DNA of 64,000 bases from Fen-999 sp964530115 (GTDB lineage: Bacteria > Pseudomonadota > Gammaproteobacteria > Burkholderiales > Rhodocyclaceae), in the NCBI GenBank assembly GCA_964530115.1, contig CAZGYD010000058.1:34972-98971 (forward strand), written 5' to 3'. Position numbers and translations under genes: made by a program. The notes under the pieces were generated by a model. That model ran no database searches. It had not been told where the DNA came from and saw only the letters and a list, made by a program, of their open reading frames with translations. Shown piece by piece: positions 43,058-51,453 of this stretch; within the stretch, counting starts at the first letter, position 1, and every line of letters begins with the position of its first letter.

Positions 43058-44296
43058 TCACTCGTAACGCAGCGCCTCGATCGGCGAGAGTCTGGCGGCC
43101 TTGCGGGCCGGATAGTAGCCAAAGAACACGCCGACCGCAGCGGCGAAGCCGACCGCGAGCGTGATCGCCGAGGGCGAAAGTTCGATGCGCCAATCGGCGA
43201 AATGACCGACGAGGTACGATGCGCCGATGCCGACGGCGATGCCGATGAGGCCGCCGATCAGGGACAGCGTCACGGCCTCGACGAGGAATTGGCGCAGGAT
43301 GTCGCGGCTGCGCGCGCCGACGGCCATGCGCAGTCCGATCTCGCGGGTGCGCTCGGTCACCGAGACGAGCATGATGTTCATGATGCCGATGCCGCCGACG
43401 AGTAGCGACACCGAGGCCACGGCGGCCAAAAGCGTCGCCAGCACGCGCGAGGAGGCCTCCTGTGCCTGGAGCACCTCGGTCATGTTGCGGACGTTGAAGT
43501 CGTCGTCCTGGCCGGGCTGGAGGCGGTGCCGCTGGCGCAGCAATTCGCGGACCTTCTCTTCGGCGAGCTTGATGTCGACCCCGGGCCGAACCTTGACCGA
43601 GATCGAGCCGACGGCGCGGCTCTTGGCCAGCGCCAGCGCACCGAGGATGCGCTTCCTCGCCGTCGGCAGCGGCAGCAGGATCACGTCGTCCTGGTCGGAG
43701 CCCGAGAGATTTTGGCCCTTGCGCTCGAGCACGCCGATGACCGTGAGCGGCACCTTGCGGATGCGGATTACCTGGTCGATCGGACTTTCGTCGCCGAACA
43801 GGTTCTTCGCCACCGTCTGGCCGAGGAGCGCCACCTTGGCGGCGCCGTTGGTCTCGGCCTGGTCGAAGAGGCGGCCTTCGGAGACCGACCACTCGCGCGC
43901 CTCGAAATACTCGGGCGTGACGCCAAAGAAAGTGGTCGACCAGTTGGCGTTGCCGGCGACGACCTGGCCGCTGCCGCGCAGCGCGGGCGCCGCGGTCTGG
44001 ATCTCGTCCGGGAGCTCGCGGGCGATCGCCAGCGCGTCGTCTTCGGAGATCGTCTGCGTGACGCCGGCGCCGGTGCGTGCGCCGGTGAAGGTCGCCGAGG
44101 CCGAAAAGATGATGATCAGGTTCGAGCCGAGGCTGCGGATCTGTTCCTCGACGCGCGCCTGGGCACCGTTGCCGACGGCGATCATCACGATCACCGCGGC
44201 GACGCCGATGATGATGCCGAGCATGGTCAGCATCGAGCGCAGCTTGTTCACGCGCAGGGCGCCGAGGGCGATCTTGAGGATGGCGAGGAAGCTCAT
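43058..44296 (-). CDS. macB: MacB-type ABC permease (FtsX/MacB core)
   Basis: 412 residues: N-terminal transmembrane helix after KIALGALRVNKLRSMLTMLG, MacB periplasmic core domain (~50-250), and a C-terminal FtsX domain with three helices (GGIGIMNIMLVSVTERTREI, PARKAARLSPIEALRYE). The ATPase part is a separate gene overlapping by four bases. Exporter of unknown substrate; an outer-membrane TolC is not in the window. Confidence 0.92.
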   Translation of the reverse strand: MSFLAILKIALGALRVNKLRSMLTMLGIIIGVAAVIVMIAVGNGAQARVEEQIRSLGSNLIIIFSASATFTGARTGAGVTQTISEDDALAIARELPDEIQTAAPALRGSGQVVAGNANWSTTFFGVTPEYFEAREWSVSEGRLFDQAETNGAAKVALLGQTVAKNLFGDESPIDQVIRIRKVPLTVIGVLERKGQNLSGSDQDDVILLPLPTARKRILGALALAKSRAVGSISVKVRPGVDIKLAEEKVRELLRQRHRLQPGQDDDFNVRNMTEVLQAQEASSRVLATLLAAVASVSLLVGGIGIMNIMLVSVTERTREIGLRMAVGARSRDILRQFLVEAVTLSLIGGLIGIAVGIGASYLVGHFADWRIELSPSAITLAVGFAAAVGVFFGYYPARKAARLSPIEALRYE

Positions 44297-45024
44297 GGCA
44301 GTGTCGCGGCCGATCCGGCGAGCTGCGCCACGGCGTCGTCCGGCCGGTTGGCCCGGTCCTCGACCACCCGGCCGTCACGGAAGAGAATGATCCGCCCGGC
44401 GAAGGCGGCGATGTCGCGCTCGTGGGTGACGAGGACGATGGTGATGCCCTTGCGGTTGAGCTGCTGCAAAAGCGCCATGATCTCGATGCTGGTGTGCGAA
44501 TCGAGCGCGCCGGTCGGCTCGTCGGCGAGGACCAGGGCGGGATCATTGACGAGCGCGCGGGCGATGGCGACGCGCTGCTGCTGGCCGCCGGAGAGCTGCG
44601 TCGGCAGGTGGTCGCTGCGGCCGGCGAGGCCGACCTCGGCAAGCCGCGCCAGCGCCCGTTCGCGGCGGACCTGCGGCGGAACACCGGCGTAGAGGAGCGG
44701 CAGGGCGACGTTGTCTTCCGCGCGGGTGCGCGCGAGCAGGTTGAAGTGCTGGAAGACGAAGCCGATCCGGCGGTTGCGGATCGCCGCCAGCGCGTCGCCG
44801 GGCAGGCGGGAGACCTCCTCGCCATCGAGCCAGTACTGGCCGGTCGTCGGCTGGTCGAGGCAGCCGAGCAGGTTCATGAAGGTCGACTTGCCCGAACCCG
44901 AGGGCCCCATCACGGCGACGAACTCGCCGGCCTCGATGTCGATCGAGACGCCGCGCAGGGCATGGACCACCGTGCTGCCGAGCCGGTATTCCTTGCCGAG
45001 GTCGACCGTGCGTATGAGCGGCAT
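44293..45024 (-). CDS. MacB-type ABC ATPase subunit
   Basis: 243 residues, LolD/MacB-ATPase family: Walker A GPSGSGKSTFMN, Q-loop GFVFQHFNLL, signature LSGGQQQRVAIARAL, Walker B LVLADEPTGALD, His switch VTHERD. Works with the adjacent permease and MacA-type adaptor; gene overlaps both. Confidence 0.95.
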   Translation of the reverse strand: MPLIRTVDLGKEYRLGSTVVHALRGVSIDIEAGEFVAVMGPSGSGKSTFMNLLGCLDQPTTGQYWLDGEEVSRLPGDALAAIRNRRIGFVFQHFNLLARTRAEDNVALPLLYAGVPPQVRRERALARLAEVGLAGRSDHLPTQLSGGQQQRVAIARALVNDPALVLADEPTGALDSHTSIEIMALLQQLNRKGITIVLVTHERDIAAFAGRIILFRDGRVVEDRANRPDDAVAQLAGSAATLP

Positions 45025-46289
45025 CAGAACGGGCGCGGGCCGCCAGGCGCCGAAGGCTTGGCCGGCGGCGCCGATACGCCGACGATCACCTCCATGCCTT
45101 CGGCGATGCCTTCGCCCGAGATTTCCGTGGCCGAACCGTCGCTGATGCCGGTCTGGACCTCGATCGCCTTCGGCCGGCCGCCCTCGTCGGGCACCCAGAT
45201 GCGGTTCGGCACATTGCTGCGTTTGCCGCGCGGCCCCGCCGGCGTGTTACCACGGCTGAGTTTCGCGGCGTCGGCCGGTTTCGCGGTGTCATCGTCCGGC
45301 CGGAAGCGCAGCGCGGCATTGGCGACCTTGAGCACGTCGTCCTTGTGCGCCGTGGCGATCTTGACGTTGGCGGTCATGCCCGGCAGCAGGATCAGGTCGG
45401 GATTGGCGGCGGAGACGATGACGGTGTAGGTGACGACGTTGGAAGTCACGGTCGCCGACTTGCGCACCTGGAGCACTTCGCCGCGGAAACTGCGGCCCTG
45501 GAAGGCATCGACGGTGAAGCTCACCTTCTGGCCGACGGCGACGCGACCGACGTCGGCTTCGTCGATCGAGGTCTCCACCTGCATGTCGGAGAGGTTGCGG
45601 GCGATGATGAACAGCTCCGGCGCCTGGAGGCTCGCGGCGACGGTCTGCCCAGGCTCGATGCTGCGCTTGACGACGACGCCGTCGACCGGCGAACGGATCT
45701 CGGTGCGGGCGAGATCGACGCGCGCCTGGGCGAGCTGGGCCTCGCGCTGGCGGACGATCGCCTCGCTGTTCTTCACCTGTGCCTCGGCCAGCTCCAGCTG
45801 GGCGCGCGCGGCGTCGAAGGTGGTCTTCGCCTTGTCGCGCTCGGCTGCGGAGATGAAGCCCTTTTCGACGAGCATGGCCTTGCGCTCGTAGTCGCGCTGT
45901 GCCTCGGCGAGATTGACCTGTGCCTGGTACGCCTGGGCGCGTTGTACGCTCACCGCGGAGCGCGCGGCCTCCAGATCGGCTTCGGCCTGGCGCACGCGGT
46001 ACTGGTACGTTTCCGGGTCGATGCGGGCGACGAGCTGGCCCGCTTTCACCGGCGAATTGAAGTCGACGAGGATTTCCTTGATCTGGCCGGAGATCTGCGA
46101 ACCGACCTGGACGGCGGAGACCGGGTTCAGCGTGCCGGCCGCGGCGACCGTCGCGGTCAGCGGCCCCCGTTCGATCTTCGCCAGCTTGTACGCTGGCTTT
46201 CGCGCGTCGCCGTAAATCCAGGCATAAGCGCCAATGCCCGTCAGGACGAGGCCGGCGAGGGCGACGAGAAGGAACGCGCGACGCTTCAT
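45024..46289 (-). CDS. macA: MacA-like periplasmic adaptor
   Basis: 421-residue membrane-fusion protein linking MacB to an outer-membrane channel. N-terminal anchor helix (AFLLVALAGLVLTGIGAYAW), lipoyl half-motifs LNPVSAVQVGSQISGQIKEI and RSPVDGVVVKRSIEPG, a long coiled-coil hairpin between them, then beta-barrel region. A copy of the dispersed repeat (45238-45265) sits in frame in the C-terminal linker (LSRGNTPAG). Confidence 0.93.
   Translation of the reverse strand: MKRRAFLLVALAGLVLTGIGAYAWIYGDARKPAYKLAKIERGPLTATVAAAGTLNPVSAVQVGSQISGQIKEILVDFNSPVKAGQLVARIDPETYQYRVRQAEADLEAARSAVSVQRAQAYQAQVNLAEAQRDYERKAMLVEKGFISAAERDKAKTTFDAARAQLELAEAQVKNSEAIVRQREAQLAQARVDLARTEIRSPVDGVVVKRSIEPGQTVAASLQAPELFIIARNLSDMQVETSIDEADVGRVAVGQKVSFTVDAFQGRSFRGEVLQVRKSATVTSNVVTYTVIVSAANPDLILLPGMTANVKIATAHKDDVLKVANAALRFRPDDDTAKPADAAKLSRGNTPAGPRGKRSNVPNRIWVPDEGGRPKAIEVQTGISDGSATEISGEGIAEGMEVIVGVSAPPAKPSAPGGPRPF
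45238..45265 (+). repeat. Dispersed ~28-bp repeat, copy 6 (macA)
   Basis: Exact consensus copy (CCACGGCTGAGTTTCG) on the + strand, opposite to the macA reading direction. Confidence 0.85.
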
Positions 46290-46337
46290 GCCGGCGATTC
46301 TAGCCGCGGCCGCAGTCGCCGGGCGTAACCAGTTGTA

Positions 46338-48053
46338 TCAGCCCAGGCCCGGGTTGCCAGTCAAACCGACGAGCTTCGGCGTGTTGAGGCGGCGTGGCGT
46401 GACCGTCTTCTTGTCGCGCAGCCAGCGGGCGACGACCTCCCAGATCGGCTCGCCGGTCACGCCTTCGCCGACGGGTGCCCAGCCGGCGACCTTGTACTTC
46501 CTGCCGGCTTCGAGCGGCTTGCCGCCGAGGCGCATGTCCTGGATGCGTTCGCCGACCTTGGCATTCGGGGCGCAGGTGTAGGTGAGCCCGCCGACGCGGA
46601 CCATGTCGCCGCCCTGTTGGTAATAGGGATCGGGATTGAACAGGTTGTCGCCGACGTCTTCGAGGATGGTCTTGATCTGCTCGCCGGTCATCTCGGTGAG
46701 CGTCGAGTGCGGATAGGTGATCGCGGTCTGGTCCATCAACTGCTCGAAGGTGATCGGCTCGCCCGGCAGGATGCTCGTGCCCCAGCGGAAGCCCGGCGAG
46801 AAGGCGAGATCGGCGCCCTTGACTTCCATCATCGCATCGAGGATCAGCTGGTCCCAGGAGCCATTGAAGTTGCCGCGGCGGTAGAGCAGCCCCTCGGTGA
46901 CCGCGAGCTTTTCTTCGAGCTTCGCCTTGTAGGGCGCACGGATCTTCTCGATCAGCGCGGCCATCTCGGCGTCGGCGGGCAGCAGGTTCGAGAACACCGG
47001 CAGGAGCCTGTAGCGGAAATCGGCGACCTTGCCGTTCTTCACCTCGAAATCGAGCACGCCGAGGAACTTGCCGTTCGAGCCGGCATTGGTGACCAGCGTC
47101 ACGCCGGCAGCGTTCTTCACCTTGACCGGTTGCGGCACGCCGTCATGGGTGTGGCCGCCGAGGATGGCATCGATGCCGGTGACCCGGCCCGCCATCTTGA
47201 GATCGACGTCCATGCCGTTGTGCGAGAGCACGACGACCACCTGCGCGCCCTTGCCGCGCACCTCGTTCACCATCTTCTGCATGTTCTCGTCCTGGATGCC
47301 GAAGCTCCAGTCGGGAACCATCCAGCGCGGATTGGCGACCGGCGTATAGGGGAAGGCCTGGCCGATGACGGCGACCTTGACGCCGTTCATCTCGCGGATC
47401 GCGTAGGGCTGGAACACCGGGTCGTTGAAGTCGGCGGTGACGACGTTCTGGGCGAGGAAATCGATCCTGCCCTTGAAGTCGTTGTCGACGATCTGCTTCA
47501 CGCGCTCGTGGCCGAGCGTGAATTCCCAATGCGGGCACATCATGTTCACGCCGAGCAGCTTGCAGGCATCGACCATGTCCTGGCCCTTGGTCCATAGCGC
47601 CGTCGCCGAGCCTTGCCAGGTGTCGCCGCCATCGAGCAGCAGGGCGCCCGGGCGGCTTGCGCGCAGGCGCTTGACCAGGGTCGCCAGATGGGCGAAGCCG
47701 CCGACCTTGCCGTAGGTCTTCGCCGCCTGCTCGAAGTCCAGGTAGGTAAAGGCGTGCGCCTCGGCCGTACCGGGGCGGATGCCGAAAGCCTTGAGCAAAT
47801 GCTCGCCGACGAGGTGCGGCACCTTGCCGCTGGCCGGGCCGAAACCGATATTGACGCTCGGTTCGCGGAACCAGACGGGCAACAACTGCGCATGGCAGTC
47901 GGTGAAATGGAGGAAATGGACGTTGCCGAAGCGGGGCAGGTCGTAGAGCTTCTCGCCCCCCTGGGCGGCGAGCAGTTCGGGGCTGTCGAGGGCGAAACCG
48001 GCCGCCGAGGCGGCCGCCAGCACTTGCAGGAATTCACGGCGGTTCATCGACAT
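46338..48053 (-). CDS. soxB: SoxB, thiosulfohydrolase
   Basis: Dimanganese enzyme releasing sulfate from SoxY-bound thiosulfonate. 571 residues from ATG 48053. Twin-arginine signal (MNRREFLQVLAAASAAGFAL), metal sites HFTDCHAQLLP, LLDGGDTWQGSATAL, GGHTHDG, and 5'-nucleotidase C-terminal domain. Tat export explains the tatABC link. Last gene of the rpoE-anti-sigma-soxA-X-B run. Confidence 0.96.
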   Translation of the reverse strand: MSMNRREFLQVLAAASAAGFALDSPELLAAQGGEKLYDLPRFGNVHFLHFTDCHAQLLPVWFREPSVNIGFGPASGKVPHLVGEHLLKAFGIRPGTAEAHAFTYLDFEQAAKTYGKVGGFAHLATLVKRLRASRPGALLLDGGDTWQGSATALWTKGQDMVDACKLLGVNMMCPHWEFTLGHERVKQIVDNDFKGRIDFLAQNVVTADFNDPVFQPYAIREMNGVKVAVIGQAFPYTPVANPRWMVPDWSFGIQDENMQKMVNEVRGKGAQVVVVLSHNGMDVDLKMAGRVTGIDAILGGHTHDGVPQPVKVKNAAGVTLVTNAGSNGKFLGVLDFEVKNGKVADFRYRLLPVFSNLLPADAEMAALIEKIRAPYKAKLEEKLAVTEGLLYRRGNFNGSWDQLILDAMMEVKGADLAFSPGFRWGTSILPGEPITFEQLMDQTAITYPHSTLTEMTGEQIKTILEDVGDNLFNPDPYYQQGGDMVRVGGLTYTCAPNAKVGERIQDMRLGGKPLEAGRKYKVAGWAPVGEGVTGEPIWEVVARWLRDKKTVTPRRLNTPKLVGLTGNPGLG

Positions 48054-48117
48054 CTGGGCGTCTCCGGAGGGCGAAAAAGGGCCTGGCCGGGCCAGGCCAG
48101 GCGGGCTGCGCGGGGGA

Positions 48118-48738
48118 TTACTTGTTGACGGGCGACTCGGGATCGAGCAGCAGCGCGACCAGATGCTTGATCTGCTGCTCGTTGAGCGCGCCGACGTGAC
48201 CGAAGCGCGGCATCTCGGAGCAGAGGTTGTAGCTCTTGGCGTTGAAGATCTTGCTATAGGTGTATTTCTGGATCTCCAGACTGTTGCCACGCAGCTTGCC
48301 GTACTGGTAGAGGCTCGGTCCGATGGTGCCGTATGACATTTCCTTCGGGCTGATCTGGTGGCAGTTGTAGCAGTTGCCGCCGACCGGCAGGCCCGGCTGG
48401 TCCGTCCAGGTGAAGCCGCGGCCGCTCTGGGCGATCTTCTCGCCTTCCTTCCAGTCGCCCATCAGCTTGCCGTCGGCCGGCCACTTGACACTGGCCAGCT
48501 GGTCCGCCTCCAGCTGCTTGGTGATGTATTCGGGCGGATTGTTGCCGGTGCGGTTGCAGATGGCCTGAACACCGTCCTCGGTGAGCCGCTCGATGCCGGC
48601 CTGGCCACGCGGCTTGAAGTCGCGCTTGATGAGCTCGAGTGCCTTGGCGCGGTGCTCGGCATCGGCGGCGGCGGGCAGGCTGCCGGCGAGCAGGCCGGAG
48701 GCCGCGAAGATCAGTGCGATGGTGCGTGCGTTCTTCAT
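48118..48738 (-). CDS. soxX: SoxX, c-type cytochrome subunit of SoxAX
   Basis: 206 residues with a Sec signal peptide (IFAASGLLAGSLPAAADA), one heme site NCYNCHQIS and a distal Met ligand region (CSEMPRFG). N-terminal extension of ~100 residues before the heme is typical of some SoxX. Forms the SoxAX complex that joins thiosulfate to SoxYZ. Follows soxA by 16 bases. Confidence 0.95.
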   Translation of the reverse strand: MKNARTIALIFAASGLLAGSLPAAADAEHRAKALELIKRDFKPRGQAGIERLTEDGVQAICNRTGNNPPEYITKQLEADQLASVKWPADGKLMGDWKEGEKIAQSGRGFTWTDQPGLPVGGNCYNCHQISPKEMSYGTIGPSLYQYGKLRGNSLEIQKYTYSKIFNAKSYNLCSEMPRFGHVGALNEQQIKHLVALLLDPESPVNK

Positions 48739-48754
48739 GTGTCATGTCTCCCTG

Positions 48755-49648
48755 TCAGCGCTTGATGCCGGGGCCTTTGTAGATCTGGCCGTTGGCGTTG
48801 CCGATCATGTAGGTGAGCAGGCTGGTGACGACGTCCGATGCGTATTTCGGTTCCGGGAAGCGCTGCTGCCGGAAGCAGTCGTTCATCCGCCACTGGTGCG
48901 TGAGCATGACGCCGCCGGTCATCCGGTAGCCGGGCCAGCCTTGAACGCCTTTGATCGCGCCCTTGCCGGTGCTGATGTTGGGCAGGTTCTGCATGCGGAT
49001 GCGCTTGCCGTCCGAGCCGTGGCAGGTGTTGCAGGAGAAGTCGTAGGGACCGGCGCGGTAATTGACGACCTCCTTGCCGGTCTCGTAGACGTCGCGCACG
49101 CGCGGGTGGTCGAGCGGCACGGCGATCTTCATGTCCTTCGACTGGGCGGCGACGTAGGTGACGAGATTGGTGATGTCGGGCGCGCCCGGATCGTTCTCGC
49201 GATGGAAGGGGTTCTTGGCGATGTCGTCGAACTTGAAGCCCTGCTTCTCGACCATGCACCAGACGATGCGCCGCTCGGCGTCCATCACCGCATCGGCATC
49301 GGCGAAGTAGCGGGGCATCTGCACATAGGCACCCTTGACGACCCCGATACCCTGGCCAAGATCACAGGTCTCGGCGAGCGAGACATTGTTCGGGCCGCGT
49401 TTGGCCTTCCAGAGCTCCTCGCCCTTCATCTCGAAGAGCTCCGCCGGGTTGGAATCCTCCATCTGGGCGCGGAACTTCTCGAATTCCTTGGTCGCCTCGT
49501 CCGGCTCCTCGGCGGCCTGAGCCGCCGGCGCCGGGGCTTTCTTCTGCGCTTTGGCCGCCGACGGCTTGGCCGGTTTCGTCTGGGCGAAACTCAGCTGTGG
49601 TGACACGCCGAGCGTCAACGCCGCGCCCATGGCAATGATGATTTTCAT
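48755..49648 (-). CDS. soxA: SoxA, monoheme subunit of SoxAX
   Basis: 297 residues. Signal peptide, Ala/Pro/Lys-rich linker, then the SoxA fold with a single CxxCH (FSCNTCHGSDGKR) and the distal Cys ligand of the active-site heme in MNDCFRQQRFPEP. The N-terminal half has Cys (ETCDLG) but no CxxCH, so it is the monoheme type. The signal-peptide end is formed by a copy of the dispersed repeat (GVSPQLSFA). GGAGGAG site before the ATG. Confidence 0.95.
   Translation of the reverse strand: MKIIIAMGAALTLGVSPQLSFAQTKPAKPSAAKAQKKAPAPAAQAAEEPDEATKEFEKFRAQMEDSNPAELFEMKGEELWKAKRGPNNVSLAETCDLGQGIGVVKGAYVQMPRYFADADAVMDAERRIVWCMVEKQGFKFDDIAKNPFHRENDPGAPDITNLVTYVAAQSKDMKIAVPLDHPRVRDVYETGKEVVNYRAGPYDFSCNTCHGSDGKRIRMQNLPNISTGKGAIKGVQGWPGYRMTGGVMLTHQWRMNDCFRQQRFPEPKYASDVVTSLLTYMIGNANGQIYKGPGIKR
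49585..49610 (-). repeat. Dispersed ~28-bp repeat, copy 7 (soxA signal peptide)
   Basis: Only copy found on the minus strand, same direction as soxA; read GVSPQLSF, the same frame used in the FHA and TatB copies. Confidence 0.75.
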
Positions 49649-49672
49649 GACTCCTCCTCTGGTAGAACCTTC

Positions 49673-50371
49673 TCACACCTGCAGGTAGCGCCAGCCCTGG
49701 TTCAGCCGCCGGGCGATCTCCTCGACCGCCGAGGGTACGACCTCGATGTCGGGCATCAGGTCGAAACCGATGCCGCGCTCGCGCAGGCGGTCCATCGCCT
49801 CGTTGCAGGCGACGAGCCGCAGATTCGCATGCCGGCGCCGGATCTCGGCGATCCGCGTCTCCAGTTCCGGGTTGCCGGCCTGCATCATGCGAATGCCGCC
49901 GCCATTGGCGACGAACTCGACCTCGATGAGCCGCCCGGAAAGGTCGCGCGTCGAGGCGAGCTGCTCCGCCTTGCGCAGCGCGGCCTCGATGTCGCGGGGT
50001 GCCCCGGAGACGAGGTGCAGGACGACCCGACCGCCCTGCGCCTGGATGGCCTCGAGCTGCGGCGCGGGAATCCAGGCCGCGTCGTATTGTTCATGCGCCA
50101 GCCAGCCGCCGCCGGCGCCGATGGCGAGCAGCAGGCAGGCGGCGATCGGTAGCCCGAGCATCCGCCAGGAGGATTTGCGCGTCTTGCGGCCCTTGTCCGC
50201 CGGCAGCGGATGGGCACTGCGCACCAGTTCCTTGAGATGCCAGGTCTCGCAGACCTTGGCCCGCAGCGTCGCATCCGCGGCGATGCGTTCGAGCATCTCG
50301 GCGCGCTCGGCGCCGGTGAGCTCGTTGTCGGCAAAGGCGTTGAGAAGCTCGTCGGAAATTTCGCGGTTCAT
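49673..50371 (-). CDS. Membrane anti-sigma-like protein with periplasmic DsrE-like domain
   Basis: 232 residues from ATG 50371, overlapping the ECF sigma gene by four bases. Residues 1-60 look like an anti-sigma domain (ISDELLNAFADNELTGAERA) with one Cys (41) but no zinc HxxxCxxC set. One transmembrane helix (71-91). Residues ~105-232 form a DsrE/F-like fold (GGRVVLHLVSGAPRDIEAAL, VEFVANGGGIRMM, LRLVACNEAMDRL with Cys189, VPSAVEEIARRLNQGWRY). With the N-terminus inside, the DsrE-like part would be periplasmic, where the Sox proteins work. Proposed sulfane-sulfur sensor; fold assignments are by eye. Confidence 0.75.
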   Translation of the reverse strand: MNREISDELLNAFADNELTGAERAEMLERIAADATLRAKVCETWHLKELVRSAHPLPADKGRKTRKSSWRMLGLPIAACLLLAIGAGGGWLAHEQYDAAWIPAPQLEAIQAQGGRVVLHLVSGAPRDIEAALRKAEQLASTRDLSGRLIEVEFVANGGGIRMMQAGNPELETRIAEIRRRHANLRLVACNEAMDRLRERGIGFDLMPDIEVVPSAVEEIARRLNQGWRYLQV

Positions 50372-50919
50372 TTCACCCTCGCAATCCGGGGGGCGGGGGC
50401 CGGGCAGGCCGCCTGTTCGCGCAGGCTCTGCTTCAGCGCGTTGCGCGCCCGGGAAAGCCGGCTCATCACCGTGCCGATGGGGATTTCGAGAATGGCGGCG
50501 ACCTCGGCGTAGGAGAACTCCTCGAGGTCGACCAGCGTTACCACCTCGCGCTGGCCGACCGGAAGCGCGGCGACGGCCTGACGGACGCGCCGGACCACCT
50601 CGCTTTGCAGGCAGTCGGACTCCGGCGTGCCCTCGGCGACCAGGAGGTCGTCGTCGAGCTCGGCGACATCGGCCATCTCGCGATGGGCCCGCAGGTGGTC
50701 GTGCCAGCAATTGGCGAGAATGCCGCACAGCCAGGCATGCAGCGCGTGCTCGTCGCGGAGCTGGTCGTGGTGCCGGAGCCCCTTGACCAGCGTTTCCTGA
50801 ACCAGATCGTCGGCCAGTGCCCGGTTGCGGCACCACGAATGCGCAAGCCGCCACAGCCGCGGGCGGCTCTCCTCCATGCGCGCTTCGAATTCCCTGGTCC
50901 GATGGATGAGCTTGAACAT
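50368..50919 (-). CDS. ECF-family RNA polymerase sigma factor
   Basis: 183 residues from ATG 50919 (other in-frame starts at 50925-50961). Region 2 (LADDLVQETLVKGLRHHDQL, HAWLCGILANCWHDHLR) and region 4 (EFSYAEVAAILEIPIGTVMS) are clear. Coupled to the anti-sigma gene and lying between soxYZ and soxAXB; it probably drives sox genes in answer to a periplasmic signal (inference). Confidence 0.92.
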   Translation of the reverse strand: MFKLIHRTREFEARMEESRPRLWRLAHSWCRNRALADDLVQETLVKGLRHHDQLRDEHALHAWLCGILANCWHDHLRAHREMADVAELDDDLLVAEGTPESDCLQSEVVRRVRQAVAALPVGQREVVTLVDLEEFSYAEVAAILEIPIGTVMSRLSRARNALKQSLREQAACPAPAPRIARVK

Positions 50920-51012
50920 GCTCACGGTCGGGCTCCCCCTCGTATTCGAATCCTTGTGCAACGATAGACGGGCGCCACGCGGAATTTATTCCAGTGCGCC
51001 GATGCGCGGGGA

Positions 51013-51045
51013 CAAAAAAAGAACTCCCCGCGGGCGGGGAGTTCT
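51013..51045 (-). terminator. Rho-independent terminator after soxZ
   Basis: Leftward AGAACTCCCCGC/GCGGGGAGTTCT stem (51020-51045) followed by seven T (51019-51013). Separates soxYZ from the sigma-factor operon. Confidence 0.9.
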
Positions 51046-51089
51046 CTTGGTGGCGCCGGGCGCCGGCGCCGAGGGTGCGAGGTGCGAAC

Positions 51090-51407
51090 TCAGCCCGCGG
51101 CGACGGTGGTTTCGTCGGTGCGGGTCTCACCCTTGTTGTCGCGCCACTTGATGACGACTTTGTCGCCGGCCTTGACGCCCTTGACCTTGAAGCCGAACAC
51201 CGGGTTGCGCGACACCGAGGTGCCGGTCTGCCCCTGGATCACCATCTTGCCGCCGACCTCGACCCAGATCTGCTGGATGAAGTGGTGGGGTATGGTGTTG
51301 CCCGCGCTGTCCTTGCGCTGGCCGTTCTCCATGGGGTGGCTCATCATCACGCGGATGTCGGCGACGTCACCCTTCAGCGTGGCGCGGATTTTCATCGGAT
51401 CTGCCAT
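51090..51407 (-). CDS. soxZ: SoxZ, sulfur-carrier partner
   Basis: 105 residues, immunoglobulin-like SoxZ fold without signal peptide, exported with SoxY. RVMMSHPMENGQRKD, NTIPHHFIQQI, NPVFGFKVKG. Downstream of soxY by 46 bases. Confidence 0.96.
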   Translation of the reverse strand: MADPMKIRATLKGDVADIRVMMSHPMENGQRKDSAGNTIPHHFIQQIWVEVGGKMVIQGQTGTSVSRNPVFGFKVKGVKAGDKVVIKWRDNKGETRTDETTVAAG

Positions 51408-51453
51408 GTTCTTTCCTCTGTCTCGTTCTGACGTGAGTGTTGCCCGCTTCCGG

